DNA of 64,000 nt, from contig CAIIXF020000009.1 in NCBI GenBank assembly GCA_903813345.2, positions 11,960,030 to 12,024,029 on the forward strand. Direction: 5' to 3'. Each line of letters begins with the position of its first letter. Position 1 is the first letter of the stretch. Source of the DNA: Owenia fusiformis. Its lineage: Eukaryota; Annelida; Polychaeta; Sabellida; Oweniidae. Under the pieces are notes generated by a model, which saw only the letters and a list, made by a program, of their open reading frames with translations, was not told the DNA's origin and searched no databases. Shown one piece after another: positions 1 through 11,570 of this stretch. The translations under genes and the position numbers were made by a program.

Positions 1-259
1 ACCTCTCACATTACCAATAACCATCTATGATTACTGTTATTAATCCTCTATTGTAATTTAAACTACCTAGAATGCCTATGGCGATTGGTAGTAGATATTT
101 TGTGTATTTTTTGTTCATGAAGGAAATAAATAATATGTTAAAAAAAATTAAAAAAAGATGTAAAATATATAACAAATGTCAAAGGCGGTTGGAGTAAAAA
201 AAATGTCTGGAAAGAAATCAAGCCAATAAATATGTTTATGACACTAATCAAAATCAGAT

Positions 260-770
260 ACCGTTTGATTCCGAACCAGAAACAATTATATTGAAAAATA
301 CTAAATCAGCTTCAGACAATGCAGCTTTTGTAGGAGAAAATATAGAGAGGCTTGTTTCACAAAACTGTGTAAGGGAGGTCAACATCCTTCCTAGGGTAAT
401 TAATCCCCTCAGTGTCAATCAATGGAAAGGGAAATAAAAGACACGTTTTATATTGCAGACATATCACTCCACGTATGAGGCTAGATAAGGTTGAATTCAA
501 TGATATTTCTACTTTAAAGAGTACCTATTAAAAAAGGAAGACTATATGGGGATGTTTGACATTTCTCAAGGGTACAATCATTTGGATATTCATCCAGATT
601 TCCCATTCTTCTCTAAAGAAGAGATACAAATCTTCCATCAAACACTCTTCTGATAAAATGAAGTGCTATTCCTCTCCTAAGGGGAGTACCAACTCAACCT
701 CTGGTATAGAAATGGAATTGGGAAAGGGGCCGCAGTTGGTCCATCTAATCATGGATACCCGGCTGAAGTA
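260..770 (+). pseudogene. DIRS-like reverse transcriptase relic
   Basis: Broken reverse transcriptase fragment. In one frame (about 303-435) it reads through VGENIERL and then NPLSV, the start of the RT fingers region in DIRS/tyrosine-recombinase retroelements; in another frame (about 546-635) it reads MGMFDISQGYNHLDIHPD, matching the conserved 'DL..GYHH.DI' block. Between them are stops and at least one frame change, and the catalytic YxDD region is not seen. Downstream (640-780) nothing recognisable continues the domain. The assignment to DIRS rather than another RT class is inference from the NPLSV plus GYxHLDI combination. Confidence 0.6.
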
Positions 771-1032
771 GAACTGGATGTACCTCATGTAAAGGCCATT
801 ACCAAGATTCAGGCCTAAACTAGGGGATACCTGGTCAGGAGATCACTTAAAGTTCTAAGCAGGCCATTGGACTAGAGTAGCCGAGTCCAAGCACAAGTGA
901 TTGTTAAACCCTTTATCACTATGGATTATAAAAACTATTACTAAAAAACCAAGGGTTTTAAACTTATCCAAATCAGGATCAGGATCACCTTTGTATATGA
1001 ACTGTTGAAACCAAGCACCATAAATGAGCTTC

Positions 1033-1215
1033 ATGCGTCCCATTGACGCTTTGTGATTTTTAAAGAACAACCAAGTGCAACCAGAAAGTGCAATTGTAAT
1101 GTGTCATATTGACGCTTTTTGATTATAAGGAGATTAAGTGCAACAACAACTTGTACCATAACATTTGTAATGTTTCATATTGATGCAGTGTGATTTTTAG
1201 AGATGTACTGCAACC
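1033..1215. repeat. Degenerate ~90-bp tandem repeat
   Basis: Three imperfect units share a core of 'cattgacgct...gtgattttta...aagtgcaac'. The units lie just upstream of a polypurine-like tract, a place where LTR elements often carry 3' untranslated repeats. No coding potential. Confidence 0.5.
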
Positions 1216-1318
1216 AGGACACTTGTTGGAGATGGTGAACAATCTTAGAAACTTGTGCTGTTCTATTAGCCCTGTATTTTGAAATGTAAATGAGAATGTT
1301 CGGGGTCGAACATTACTT

Positions 1319-1345
1319 AACAGGGGGGGCAGTGTAACATTCTAG
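1319..1345 (+). promoter_or_regulatory. Candidate polypurine tract and LTR start
   Basis: A run AACAGGGGGGGCAG (1319-1332) is followed directly by TGTAACATTC (from 1334). This is the usual layout of a plus-strand primer next to the TG of a 3' LTR in Ty3/gypsy elements. A short palindrome, ATGTTCGGGGTCGAACAT, lies just before it. No matching 5' LTR is seen in the window. Confidence 0.45.
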
Positions 1346-2350
1346 TCCCTTTGGTGGCTTTATTTTTCATGCTCTTTATGTTCAGATTGCCCAGAAATCA
1401 ATCAATTTGTTTTTTTTCATGGAAGCCGCCATATGGGTTTTGTGAGGTCTCGTGAACAGGATCCATTATTTTTTTAATTATATCTTGATTATGTTTCATA
1501 CGCCCCTAATAGGCCTTTCAAATGTATGCCATTATTTTATAAGTATATTTTTCAACTTTATATAGCCTAACATTGGCCATTTTTAAAGATTGGTATCTCT
1601 TTCTCGGAAGTAACGTCACGAACGTTTATACAACGTTTTGCACATGGTTGAAAACACTCTGATACTCAAATTTCCAAATTACTTGTTTCATTAATCTTGG
1701 CTTCAGCCCTACTGTTCTATTGCTGTGTGTGTATATGTGCAAAATGGACAGTTTACCATCACAGGTGCTATTTCATTTTGGCTTTTTAACTTTTAAATTG
1801 TACTTATTCATGTTGATATTCTGGTAAAGATCATACTAAGCAAATTTTCTTGAGCGCTGGTGATGCATTTTCAATGAACCGCTCTTTTAAGTTTCTATGC
1901 TCATCAAAGTACACTTAATTATATCTATGCTCATCAAAGTACACTAAATATATCAGAAATATCTGTTTCTGTAATTTTACGCATGCAGTCACTTAACTGT
2001 ATAACAACTTTCCTCGATTGAATACCTGTCACCTAACCCACTTCTATGGTACACACCATGATCGAGCAGTTGGCACGACTTGTTTTTAAATGTTTTACAT
2101 GATTGTATGCTGGCATATGTATCACTGAGTGAGCATGCCCAGCTTTTAATTACATCATGTATTTAGCCACTACTAAGTGATACAGTGTTTCCATAAAACC
2201 TCAATTTAAACCTAAAATCCACATCCCTATTCTGTTCTGTTCTGCCAGAAATTTGCTCCTAAGCTGACTTATTTCTTACCTAAACATGATCCTTTGATAA
2301 TTGCTTTTGCATACAAATACCACAAAAATTGTTTACATGTAACATTTTTT
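1346..2350. other. Noncoding, possible LTR body
   Basis: AT-rich sequence with no coding region. It may include the rest of the LTR starting at 1334, but the other edge is not recognisable. A short direct repeat 'tatgctcatcaaagtacact' occurs twice near 1897-1945. Confidence 0.3.
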
Positions 2351-2353
2351 ATC

Positions 2354-2534
2354 TCCAGTCCAACAGAAGACAGATTCATGTCATCATCCTATAATCTAAT
2401 TGAACCAAAGACTAATAACTGTCTTCGACCTTTTTATCTCAAGTATAACTGAAGACAGATGTATGTCTTCATCCTATAATCTAATTTAACCGAAGACGAA
2501 TAACTGTCTTCGACCTTTTTATCTCAAGTATAAC
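2354..2534. repeat. Two-copy ~80-90-bp tandem repeat
   Basis: The block containing 'gaagacag...catcctataatctaat...ctgtcttcgacctttttatctc' occurs twice back to back. Each unit contains inverted GAAGACAG/CTGTCTTC words and so could form a small hairpin. 2535-2850 holds nothing recognisable. Confidence 0.6.
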
Positions 2535-2849
2535 CTATGTTTTACTTAACGTCGTCCTTTCATTAGATGGACCCCAAAAAATAACGTTGGACAGAGAAAT
2601 AAAAAACTCCAGAGTCCCTTGGACACACTTTATTTCCACAGCACTTTCCAAAAATCATACTTCTTAGAACACTCAAACAGTAGTAGAAACGTTTTTACCC
2701 CAGAGCAGCTTATTTATCCTCTGAATGTATGTTTTATGAGACGTTTTGTACAAAATTTAAAAATATTTGTTTTAAAATGATCCGCCATATTCATCTCCAC
2801 CATCTCGAGATCTCGCAAGGAATCTCGTATTGGCCAAGCATTGTCTTCA

Positions 2850-3100
2850 GCTGATCCAAAATCCAATGGATTTTCCATGTTACTCTCAATTGGCAGAGAT
2901 TGCCTTGATCATTCCTCTCAACTCAGCTAGTTGCGAAAGGGGATTCCAAATTCAAAATAGGATAAAGGATAAAGAATAAATCTCGTGCAAGGCTTGGATA
3001 GGGGCCTCTGGACCAACTCATTCGCGTGGCTGTAAATGGTGAAGTTGACTTGGCTGATGCTAAAAGGCGTTTCAATGAACTTGTTGTCAGGCGCAAATGA
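2850..3100 (+). pseudogene. hAT transposase C-terminal (dimerisation) relic
   Basis: The C-terminal end of a hAT-type transposase or ZNF862-like derived protein. One frame gives IPLNSASCERGFQIQNRIKD (from about 2909), matching the conserved 'S.CERGFS..N.IK' of the hAT dimerisation region; after a frame change, LDQLIRVAVNGEV and AKRRFNELVVRRK follow to a TGA at 3098-3100. The N-terminal zinc finger and catalytic core are absent, so this is a truncated, inactive copy. It lies 400 bp upstream of a separate small hAT element. Confidence 0.65.
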
Positions 3101-3501
3101 GCTGACCAATACATCCCTATCAAGGCGACTCTTGCTTCACTTATTTGTGATTTTTTGGCCTCAGACTTATAGTGTAGGTGTTTGAACTTTGAAGCACATG
3201 TACTGGCTAGTATGTACCTCATGTATGTGTATTATTTGAACAGATTGAGATAATAAAAAGAGGAAAAATTGAATTATCATTACATCCTTCATGTATTGAC
3301 AATGATGATAATGAACATTATGAAATGTTACAATAAATATGTTTATGTAGTTGTAAGTTTAGTAAATATAAAATCACTGCATATGACATGGTAAAAAGAC
3401 AAAAATGCCCCCCCTCCATTCCAAATTGATTTATTTCAATTATTTTTTGTATAACGCATGGAAACTAACTTTAAAAAGTGAGCAATGTCATAAGGATTGT
3501 G

Positions 3502-4669
3502 ATAATAACTAGGGCTCTCACGGTTTCATAATTCCTCGGTTCAGTTCGGTTCACGGTTTTTATCTCCTCGGTTCGGTTTCGGTACGGTTTTCGGTTCTTA
3601 TCGCACTTTAATGTAAAAAATCAAATAACTCAAATTGACACTTCATCTAACTAATGTATTCAACTATAAACATCAAACTCGGAAAGGTGTTTAAGTCTGC
3701 AAACTTAATACGTTGCATAATATTACAAGATGGAATTTTATACTTTGGATCTGTAGTATTCACGAGATCAATAAATCCTTCATTTTGAACAACTGAGTAG
3801 GACGGATGTCTTTGGCTATGAATCTGCCAATTTATTCCGAAATGGCTTTGGCTCTTGGATAATGAGTGGGGTACATGGCCTTAGCTTGGATCATTAAAGG
3901 TACTGTTCCAGAACCTACTGTTGAAGATGAACTAGAGCTGGAAGACGACGTTAAAGTTGAAGGTGCTGACAATGTTTTTTTCAGAGCTGGCGGATCAGCT
4001 GGAGAAGCCTGTGCTTCATGGAACCTTTTGATGTGATTATTCATGTTAGATGTATTCCCTGCAAGATAGATAGAAGTTAAATAAAAATGAACTTTGTTTA
4101 TGTATTTCATTCATGCAATGGTTAAAAAGATGGCGCGATTTCATTATTAAAATGAGCAGCCCGGGAGCATGTATACCTCTGATCTAAGTAAGTTTTATTA
4201 ACAAATTAATCATTAACTTTGTATTGTATTTTATTTATGTGATGATAAAAAGATGGCGCAATTTCATCATTATAAATAAGCGGCCCGGGAGCATGTATAA
4301 CTCTGACCTATTCTATTTCTGCAGACAGCAAATTTTCGCATTTTTTCACACGTACCTTTCTCATGTACCATAACGATTTTGCAAAGCCGGCATATCGTTC
4401 TTTCCGTGAAAGGAACACCATCTCTCGTATGAAATCCAAAATAACCCCAACAGTGGGCCTTGTACGACTTTGGAGCGTTTAGAATGCCGAAATATTCACC
4501 TCTCGTTTCGAGATTCATCTTCCTCTACTTTAGCGAACGGCACTTTTTTCTGAATTAACGAACCGTTAAAAAACCGAACATCAGAGTTTTCGACCCGAAC
4601 GTACAGACCGAGGCTCAAAAACCGCGGAGCACCGCGGTTTCGGTGCACCGTTAGACCCTTAATAATAAC
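3502..4669. mobile_element. Compact hAT element with 8-bp TSDs
   Basis: The element (3510-4661, about 1.15 kb) starts TAGGGCTCTCACGGT and ends with the complement of TAAGGGTCTAACGGT: 12 of 15 terminal bases match. It is flanked by identical 8-bp target duplications ATAATAAC (3502-3509 and 4662-4669), which fit the hAT preference nTnnnnAn. The ends are rich in CGGTTC/CCGAAAC words, possible transposase-binding repeats. It carries only a BED zinc-finger exon pair and no catalytic core, so it is non-autonomous by content. Confidence 0.8.
3832..4518 (-). CDS. BED zinc-finger protein, two exons, in hAT element
   Basis: Exon 1 is 4518-4356 and exon 2 is 4058-3832 on the minus strand. The donor is GAAAG|GTACGT and the acceptor CTTGCAG|GG. 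Exon 1 ends one base into a codon and exon 2 supplies the next two, so the reading frame closes across the intron. The joined finger has the BED layout: aromatic CWGYFGF, then CRLC, then HIKRFH with an intact H-x4-H. Exon 2 then runs into a serine-rich stretch and stops. In ZBED/hAT transposases the BED domain is the N-terminal DNA-binding module; here no RNase-H-like domain follows. The start codon choice (4518) is uncertain. The intron contains a ~130-bp tandem duplication (4100-4315). Confidence 0.65.
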
Positions 4670-4687
4670 GTCCCTTATACCTATTTA

Positions 4688-4766
4688 TTACAGGTCGTGT
4701 AGACCATTGTTGCTTGGTTTATAGCAAAAACATTGATTTTTGCACGTTGGTGATGATGCGTCTTTC
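4688..4766 (+). repeat. Left part of old repeat interrupted by piggyBac
   Basis: Starting 'ttacaggtcgtgtagaccatt', this stretch matches the sequence at 59859-59945. Its continuation lies on the other side of the piggyBac element (11346-11570). It is thus the left half of an older repeat into which piggyBac inserted. It begins just after the end of the hAT element. Confidence 0.7.
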
Positions 4767-5629
4767 TTAACCCATTACCACCCAACTACGGATATATCCG
4801 TAGTTTTGACGTCACATGCTTACCACCCAACTACGGATATATCCATAGTCGCTGAATATTTCATCAAAATTTTGGAAAAATCCTAATATCCGGGCCGAAC
4901 GTGGCTCATTTGAAATGAAATTTCGTCAAACGATAGGCATAATATCCTTTGAAATAAATGAATAAGAAATATCAATTTCCTGATTATATATTTACTTTCC
5001 GATGCGATATTTGACGGTCTGTCAACTTTTTGAAACTTTTTAGAAACTTAAAAACAAATGTATGGCGCGTCATGACAAAGTGGGCGTGCCGGAAATAAAT
5101 TAGTCAGAATTCTTTTCCAAATAGCTTCAATACTATTGGAGATGGTTTCTTCATAATAACAGCATATACTTATCACAAGTCTACCTTGACATATAAAAGC
5201 TAAACTCATCGATAGTATGCAAAACGTACAACTTTGACCTAATTTGTTTCGGAGTTTAAATTTCGCGCCAAAATAAAAAAACACGAAACAAAAATTTTGA
5301 TAATTATAAATTTCTTTTCTGAATGTCAGTTCAAGATATTCGTTACCAACGTTTACCTTATGTTATTCATTAAATATTTATCATGCTGCATTTTGTGAAG
5401 ATACTGCGTACACCTATATTTATGCTGTTGAACGGGAATCATTTTGGACTGTGTTTGTGTTGATTTCCGGTTTGAAATTTTGGAAGACGAAATATTTTCA
5501 CTTTAGGATATTTTTACAATTATGTGCAATAGAGCCAGATCAAGTGTGATAAAATCAATGAATTTACATTATCTAGTCAAAACAGTCAATTTTCCTCCTC
5601 AATAAATGACAGTCAATTAACTTGTTCAT

Positions 5630-8437
5630 CTGAAGACGATGAAGAGTGGGAAGATTTTGATGATGTTGGTGAAGAATATCCATTTACAGGAGGTCCATCT
5701 TGACCAAAGAACATTACAAATGGAGAACTTTTACAACCCGTAGAACTTTACAAACTATTTTTTTACTGACTCATTGTTGACTTATATTGTACTTTGTACA
5801 AACTTGCATGGACAACAAAATCATAAAAGCTGGTAACCTCTGGATCGTGACACATTGTAAGCCTTCATTGGTATACTATTTGCCATGGATGTATTAGAAA
5901 AGAAAGGCAGCATCTCAGATTATTGGGAAGAAAATATGTACAACCTTGCATGGACAACAAAATCATAAAAGCTGGTAACCTCTGGATCGTGACACATTGT
6001 AAGCCTTCATTGGTATACTATTTGCCATGGATGTATTAGAAAAGAAAGGCAGCATCTCAGATTATTGGGAAGAAAATAGATTGGTTTCCACTCTAGGTAT
6101 ATCTGAGGTTATGTCGAAAACCTCTTTATGGCCATATATGGATAAATTCATTTCTCCCACCCCAATGCTGTTGATGATAGTAATGACAAATTTTACAAGG
6201 TGCGCACGTGGTCTTACAGTATATGTCCTGACATGGAAAGACGAGCATAATATATCTATACTGACATCAAAGATTACTAAGGGATGTAACATGGTGCCAT
6301 CATTCACAAGGTAGGCAATATAAAAATAACTGCACATAAGCCCTGCACTGAATAAATGTATAATGCAGCACATATTTCATTTCTGGTTTGATATAAGCAT
6401 CCTCAATTTGAATTAAATTAAATTTGATTACAGTATGCTACCATTCATCTTAGTTAAAGAGAGAATCAGATCTAGCAAGCAGCCGAACAAAAAATTATTT
6501 CTATTTTAGAATATTTCTGGTTTATGTCCTTCCGTTTCACATCTATTTTCTAAAAATCCCTGAAGTGTGCATTACACTTGTTCGCAGGAAAACTAAAGAT
6601 TTTTACAATTATGTATTATGTTTCTATAAGAATGGTTATCATTTTTATTATTTAGGAGAATTAATCATTTTCACACATTTTTGCACTTTGAATCCATTAT
6701 GACTTCACCAATTTATAACATATTGTGAATCATTTGGAAGATATTGTATTTGAGATTGTAAGGAATAGATTGGTATAGGTCAATTGTACATTTTTCTTGT
6801 AATTTTGTTACCCTCACATATCTGATTCTGCCTTTAAGTCTTTTTGGTGTTTATTTTTCTACTGTTTACATTTTTATCCTAGGAGAAGAGGAAGGTGGGT
6901 CAAGGGAGAAGTTAGTAAACCTGAGCTTGTGCAACTCTACACCAAGTTTATGAGAGGAGTAGATGTAGCGAATCAGCATGTTGGTACTTCAAAATAGGAC
7001 ATGGTATCGACAAGTGTTTTTCCATTTGATGAGGGTGTCTCTTGTAAATGCACACATCATTCATACTGAGGTAATAAATATTAACAGTATTAAAGGTAGA
7101 GCTACAGTGGCGGATCCAGGATCCCAGAATATTTTGGACTCAGCAATTGTGTAAGGCCTCAAAAATGGACCTTTTTGGCATGATATTGCATTTTAGGCCT
7201 TTTTAGGCTTTTTCAAAAATGGGCCTTACATTTTAAAAATTTGGGCCAAATTTTTTGTTTTTGGGGCCCCACAATTTTTTGCATCCCCTTGAGCTTCTGG
7301 AAATGCCTCTGAGCTGAAATGTAGATAAAAAAGTAGCTGTATTGTTATAGAGAACTTATACAACTTAATTACCTCATTCAACCTAAAACCCCTACTTCTA
7401 CCCTACAGTGATCTATTAGCTGAATATTGCCAGCTTTAATACATGGCTTACACAACACTTGACTAATTCTTATTTTAATGGTGTATTGGTGATCTATTGA
7501 TGATGTATTAGTGGTATATTAGATCTCTTTTTTACTAGGGCAATTCATTCCTTTCAACATGCATTATGGTAGCTGATTCAATTGTATGTACTAAACATTT
7601 TGTAGAATAACAATGTTACCTCATTTAGAATGTACACCAAAGTAAAAAAAAAGTGTGACTACACCTGATTCAAAATGTCTTCACATGATTTTCTTATTTT
7701 ATCAAAGCTTCACACGGTAGCCTCAATGCCACAGAGGAAATTCCACTTGGAAGTAGCCACTGGACTCATCAATGGCATGATGATGAACAATCACAAACGC
7801 GTCATTCTGAATCCTGATATTAGACATGAAAGGGAGATGGCTCATGCCCCACAGCTGCTAAGTACAGCATCATGGTGCACTGTACACAAACAGAAGTGTG
7901 ACACAAAGTATTCTTGCAGGGTGTGTAAAGTCAGGATGTGTCAAGATCCTTGCTTTTTCAGGTATGTTTTTATGGTAAATGTTTTCACTTTTACTCATTG
8001 ATAAAAATATAATATAATATATAATTTCTCTCAACATATTTTTATGAACCAATTAACCTGCAATTTGATATGCCCCATTTGAGTACAACTTCTGCTCAAA
8101 AGTAAATTTTCAAAATAGCCACCAGTTTCAAAATGGCCGCCATTTTAGTATCAATTTTACAGTTTTTTAGGTAGAACATATTAAAATGTAAAATTGTAAA
8201 TGAAAAAAAATGATTAAAAAACAATATGTCATCACTTCTTGGTGTTGACATCATAAAAATTATATGAACATTTATTTTATCCATCTGTCATGTCTGTTGT
8301 CACACTGTTCAATATTTATATGTATCTCAGGCTCTTTATGTTTCAGGTATCACAATATGGTCAACTATGAATATGATGATCCATCAAAGGCAGGCAAGCC
8401 AAATAAGAGAAAGTTAAAGAGGATTTGTGAAAACTAG
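5630..8437 (+). pseudogene. piggyBac transposase (DDE), degenerate
   Basis: Decayed transposase of the piggyBac family. From the 5' side: an acidic segment SSEDDEEWEDFDD (about 5628), the region FIGILFAMDVLEKKGSISDY (twice because of a 142-bp duplication), HPNAVDDSNDKFYKVRTW out of frame (about 6158-6212), then GVDVANQHVG (about 6958, the third-Asp region of the family) and, after a frameshift, RTWYRQVFFHL. A C-terminal exon (about 7707-7961) encodes a cysteine-rich zinc finger ending CRVCKVRMCQDPCFFR. It splices at AG|GTATGT to a last exon (8347-8437, acceptor TTTCAG) giving RYHNMVNYEYDD and a TAG. Several stops and frameshifts make it inactive. Confidence 0.85.
5795..6078 (+). repeat. 142-bp tandem duplication in transposase
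   Basis: The segment beginning 'tgtacaa' at 5795 is repeated from 5937 with almost no differences. It lies within the piggyBac transposase region and repeats the ATGGATGTATTAG... coding block. High identity suggests the duplication is more recent than most of the decay. Confidence 0.85.
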
Positions 8438-8939
8438 GCTGAAGATAAGAGACTGCACATGTACCAATAAGTCAATTTAAGTCAATGAATGAAAGAAACT
8501 TCGTCAGGTGAATTGGTAAGGCAAGAATAGTGCAATTAATTTGTCAAACTGAGTAAGCCTCCAAACTAAAATACAGTGCCTCATTCGTATGGAGAGTGAG
8601 TTAAAGGCATGGTTTGATGAAATGAAATGCAAAGGTCTGTAGAATTCTCATTTATCATACTATCTGACTATATTCCTCACATAGCGCAATCTCTGCATTA
8701 GTCTGTAATACTGGCATATGTATTTAGGTCATCATACATCCATCATAGCACATGAAATATGGACTGAGTTAGTCAGGATGTGTTAGTTGAAATGTAACAC
8801 TCAACATTTTACATAATAGAATACTGATTATGTAATAACACATACATGTGCATGACATTGCAAAATAGATTAAATTCCAATATGTGGTCAAAGAATGAAC
8901 AGTGTATAAAGTTGTTGAAACTAAGCTAAGGAGTATGAT
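8438..8939. other. piggyBac 3' noncoding stretch
   Basis: No gene or repeat recognised between the transposase stop and the hairpin satellite; it is AT-rich sequence inside the element. Confidence 0.4.
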
Positions 8940-10330
8940 GCTGTAGACTCATTATGTTCCTTTGTAATTTGTGTTTGTAATATTCAAACACACTAAAACT
9001 TTATCGTTTCAGTAATTGTTATTAAATATAAGTGGTATGATATTACAAACATTCTAGTCCATTACTGCTATAGTTTTATTTTGTGTTTGAAATATCACAC
9101 TTATCATTTTACAACTGCAAAATTGCCAAAAGTTACAATTTTAATGAGGAATGAAAAGTAATTGTGTCAGTAATGACTATAAGCTAAGTGGTATGATATT
9201 ACAAACACACTAAAGTTTTGTCATGTGTTTGTAATATCATACTCATATAGTCAAATAGTCAATTGCAAAAATACTGATAGTTTCAATATGAGTGAGGAAT
9301 AGTGGTATGATATAACAAACACACTATATTTTCATTTTGTGTTTGTAATATCATATTTTATAGTTATGAATCAAAAGAACTGGGCACAAAGTCATACGTT
9401 ATGATATTAATGAGGAATAAAAAGTTATTATGTCAGTAATGACTAAAACCTAAGTGGCATGATATTACAAAAACGCTTTTTTTATTTTGTGTTTGTAATA
9501 TCATACTCTATAGTTTATGAATTACATGAAATAGTATTGTTGTGCATTATCAAAAGTTACAGCATTAATGAGGAATGAAAAACTATTATGTCAGTAATGA
9601 CCATAAGCTAAGTGGTATGATATTAAGAACATGGTTAAATTTACAGTAATGACTGTAAGCTAAGTGATATGATATTACAAGCACACTAACATGAATAAAG
9701 TTTCACCCTGTGTTTGTAATATGTAATATCATGTTTACAAATATACAATCGCAAAATAATGAATAGTTAAAATATTAGTGAGGAATGGAAGTTATTTTGT
9801 CAGTTATGGCTATAAACTAAGTACATGTAGTATGATATAACAAAAACACTATAATTTCATTTTGTATTTGCAATATTATACTCTATAGTTATGAATTCAT
9901 AGAACTGGGCACAGTACCATATGTTACAATATTAATTAGAATGAAAAGCTATTTTGTGAGTAATGACTATAACCTAAGTGGTTTGATATCACAAACATTT
10001 ATTTTGTGTTTGTAATATCATACTCTATGGTTTATTATTAATTAATAGTATTGTCACACATTATCAAAAGTTACAATATGCATTAAAGAATGAAGAACAA
10101 TGACTAAGCTAAGTGGAGCATGTATGATATTACAGACTCATTGTAGTTTTGTTTTATGTGTTTCTAATATCAAACTTGTTACAAATATTATGGTGTATAA
10201 TAACATGGGCTTTCAATAAGAGTTTGTGAAGAATGAAAAGTTATTGTAAGTGGTATGATACTTCAAGCACACTATAGTTTTATTTTGTGTTTGTAATGTC
10301 ATACTATATTTCTTCATGAATGTATGGTAT
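8940..10330. repeat. Hairpin satellite inside piggyBac, ~10 units
   Basis: About ten degenerate units of roughly 100-150 bp. Each contains an inverted pair: TATGATATTACAAACAC on one arm and GTGTTTGTAATATCATA on the other, with a short AT-rich loop. Between hairpins, units share 'ttaatgaggaatgaaaagttatt' and 'cagtaatgactataagctaagtgg' style spacers. Clear hairpins lie near 9190-9242, 9305-9358, 9456-9512, 9983-10026 and 10250-10305. Confidence 0.8.
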
Positions 10331-10474
10331 TCTGAAACATAAATATATAGCGAGGAATATAAAATTATTGCGTTGGCTAATACACGCCCAGTGAGCTGTT
10401 ATATTTACAATACACTAATTTATTTTGTCTTATTACAGTAATATTTGTTTTTATATGTTATTGTTATTATTGTT

Positions 10475-11235
10475 GACAAATAAACATCTTACTGTATTTT
10501 CAAATTCATACATAATGTTTCTCACTTTAGAAAAAGTTTTGGTGAGTACATTAGATTGAACAGCCTATTATATTGCAGTACAATGCAGTCAAATGATAGA
10601 ATTAAGAAAGAAAATAATGTATTAAGACAAATGTAACTTTTTTGTCACAATGACTATAGCAATTCTTAATTTTTGATTTTCAATATGTGTGAATTAATCC
10701 CAAAATCCGCTTAAAATCAAGGGTTTTATTAGGCATGTTTTATTGGTTGCTATGACAACGCTTATTAGAATATTTATAAAAACTAAGGGAACAGTTTAAC
10801 ATTGTACCAAATGAATGTATAACACCACACATCATTGATTATGATCATGTACAAGACAAATAAACATCTTACTGTATTTTCAAATTCATACATAATGTTT
10901 CTCACTTTAGAATAAGTTTTGGTGAGTACATTAGATTGAACAGCCTATTATATTGCAGTACAATGCAGTCAAATGATAGAATTAAGAAAGAAAATAATGT
11001 ATTAAGACAAATGTAACTTTTTTGTCGCAATGACTATAGCAATTCTTAATTTTTGATTTTCAATATGTGTGAATTAATCCCAAAATCCGCTTAAAATCGA
11101 GGGTTTATTAGGCATGTTTTATTGGTTGCTATGACAACGCTCTTTAGAATATTTATAAAAAATCTAAGGGAACAGTTTAAAATTGTACCAAATGAATGTA
11201 TACTACCACGCATCATTGATTAAGACCATTTACAA
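10475..11235. repeat. 380-bp tandem duplication near piggyBac right end
   Basis: The sequence from 'gacaaataaacatcttactg' at 10475 is repeated from 10855 with few differences and ends near 11235. It sits just inside the right terminus of the piggyBac element. Confidence 0.9.
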
Positions 11236-11345
11236 GACAGTTAAAAATTGTAACAAAAGTGCTCCCAAAAGTTGTATTTTGAGCAAATCGGCTGGGTGGT
11301 AAGGGTAGTATAACGTCAAAAATGGGCCGGGTGGTAAAGGGTTAA

Positions 11346-11570
11346 TAGATCTCATATCTTAGAAGGGTATCAGTTCAAAAAAATTACTAGATGACCTAAC
11401 ATATTTTGCCATGCACTGCGCCTATTCATTTGGCAATTTAATTGTAAATTTTCTCTTGAAAAAATAAATAATATCTTCCAAAAATATAAATAAATCTTCC
11501 AAATTTGTTGAGTTTTCTTGCAGATATCGCCTTATCCCCCCTCCATCATTTTTGTACGATCACCGGGCGT
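11346..11570 (+). repeat. Right part of old repeat interrupted by piggyBac
   Basis: From 'acatattttgccatgcactg' (about 11399) through 'cgcctattcatttggcaatt' to 'cccctccatcatttttgtacg', this matches 59967-60110. Together with 4688-4766 it forms one repeat copy split by piggyBac. Confidence 0.7.

Larger units (their letters stand above)
4767..11345 (+). mobile_element. piggyBac element, complete but decayed
   Basis: A 6.6-kb element bounded by TTAA at both edges (4767-4770 and 11342-11345). The left end reads CCCATTACCACCC and the right end, in reverse complement, CCCTTTACCACCC. Further in, both ends repeat TTTTGACGT and a second CTTACCACCCA with similar spacing. The left end also carries the palindrome CTACGGATATATCCGTAG. 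Inside lie a broken piggyBac transposase, a hairpin satellite and a 380-bp tandem duplication. Flanking sequence on the two sides joins to match a paralogue at 59859-60110. Confidence 0.88.

Noticed and set aside
7106-7310. Small MITE within the piggyBac intron ('cagtggcggatccaggatcc')
   Set aside because: The left end resembles a known style of element terminus, but no convincing inverse end or target duplication is visible.
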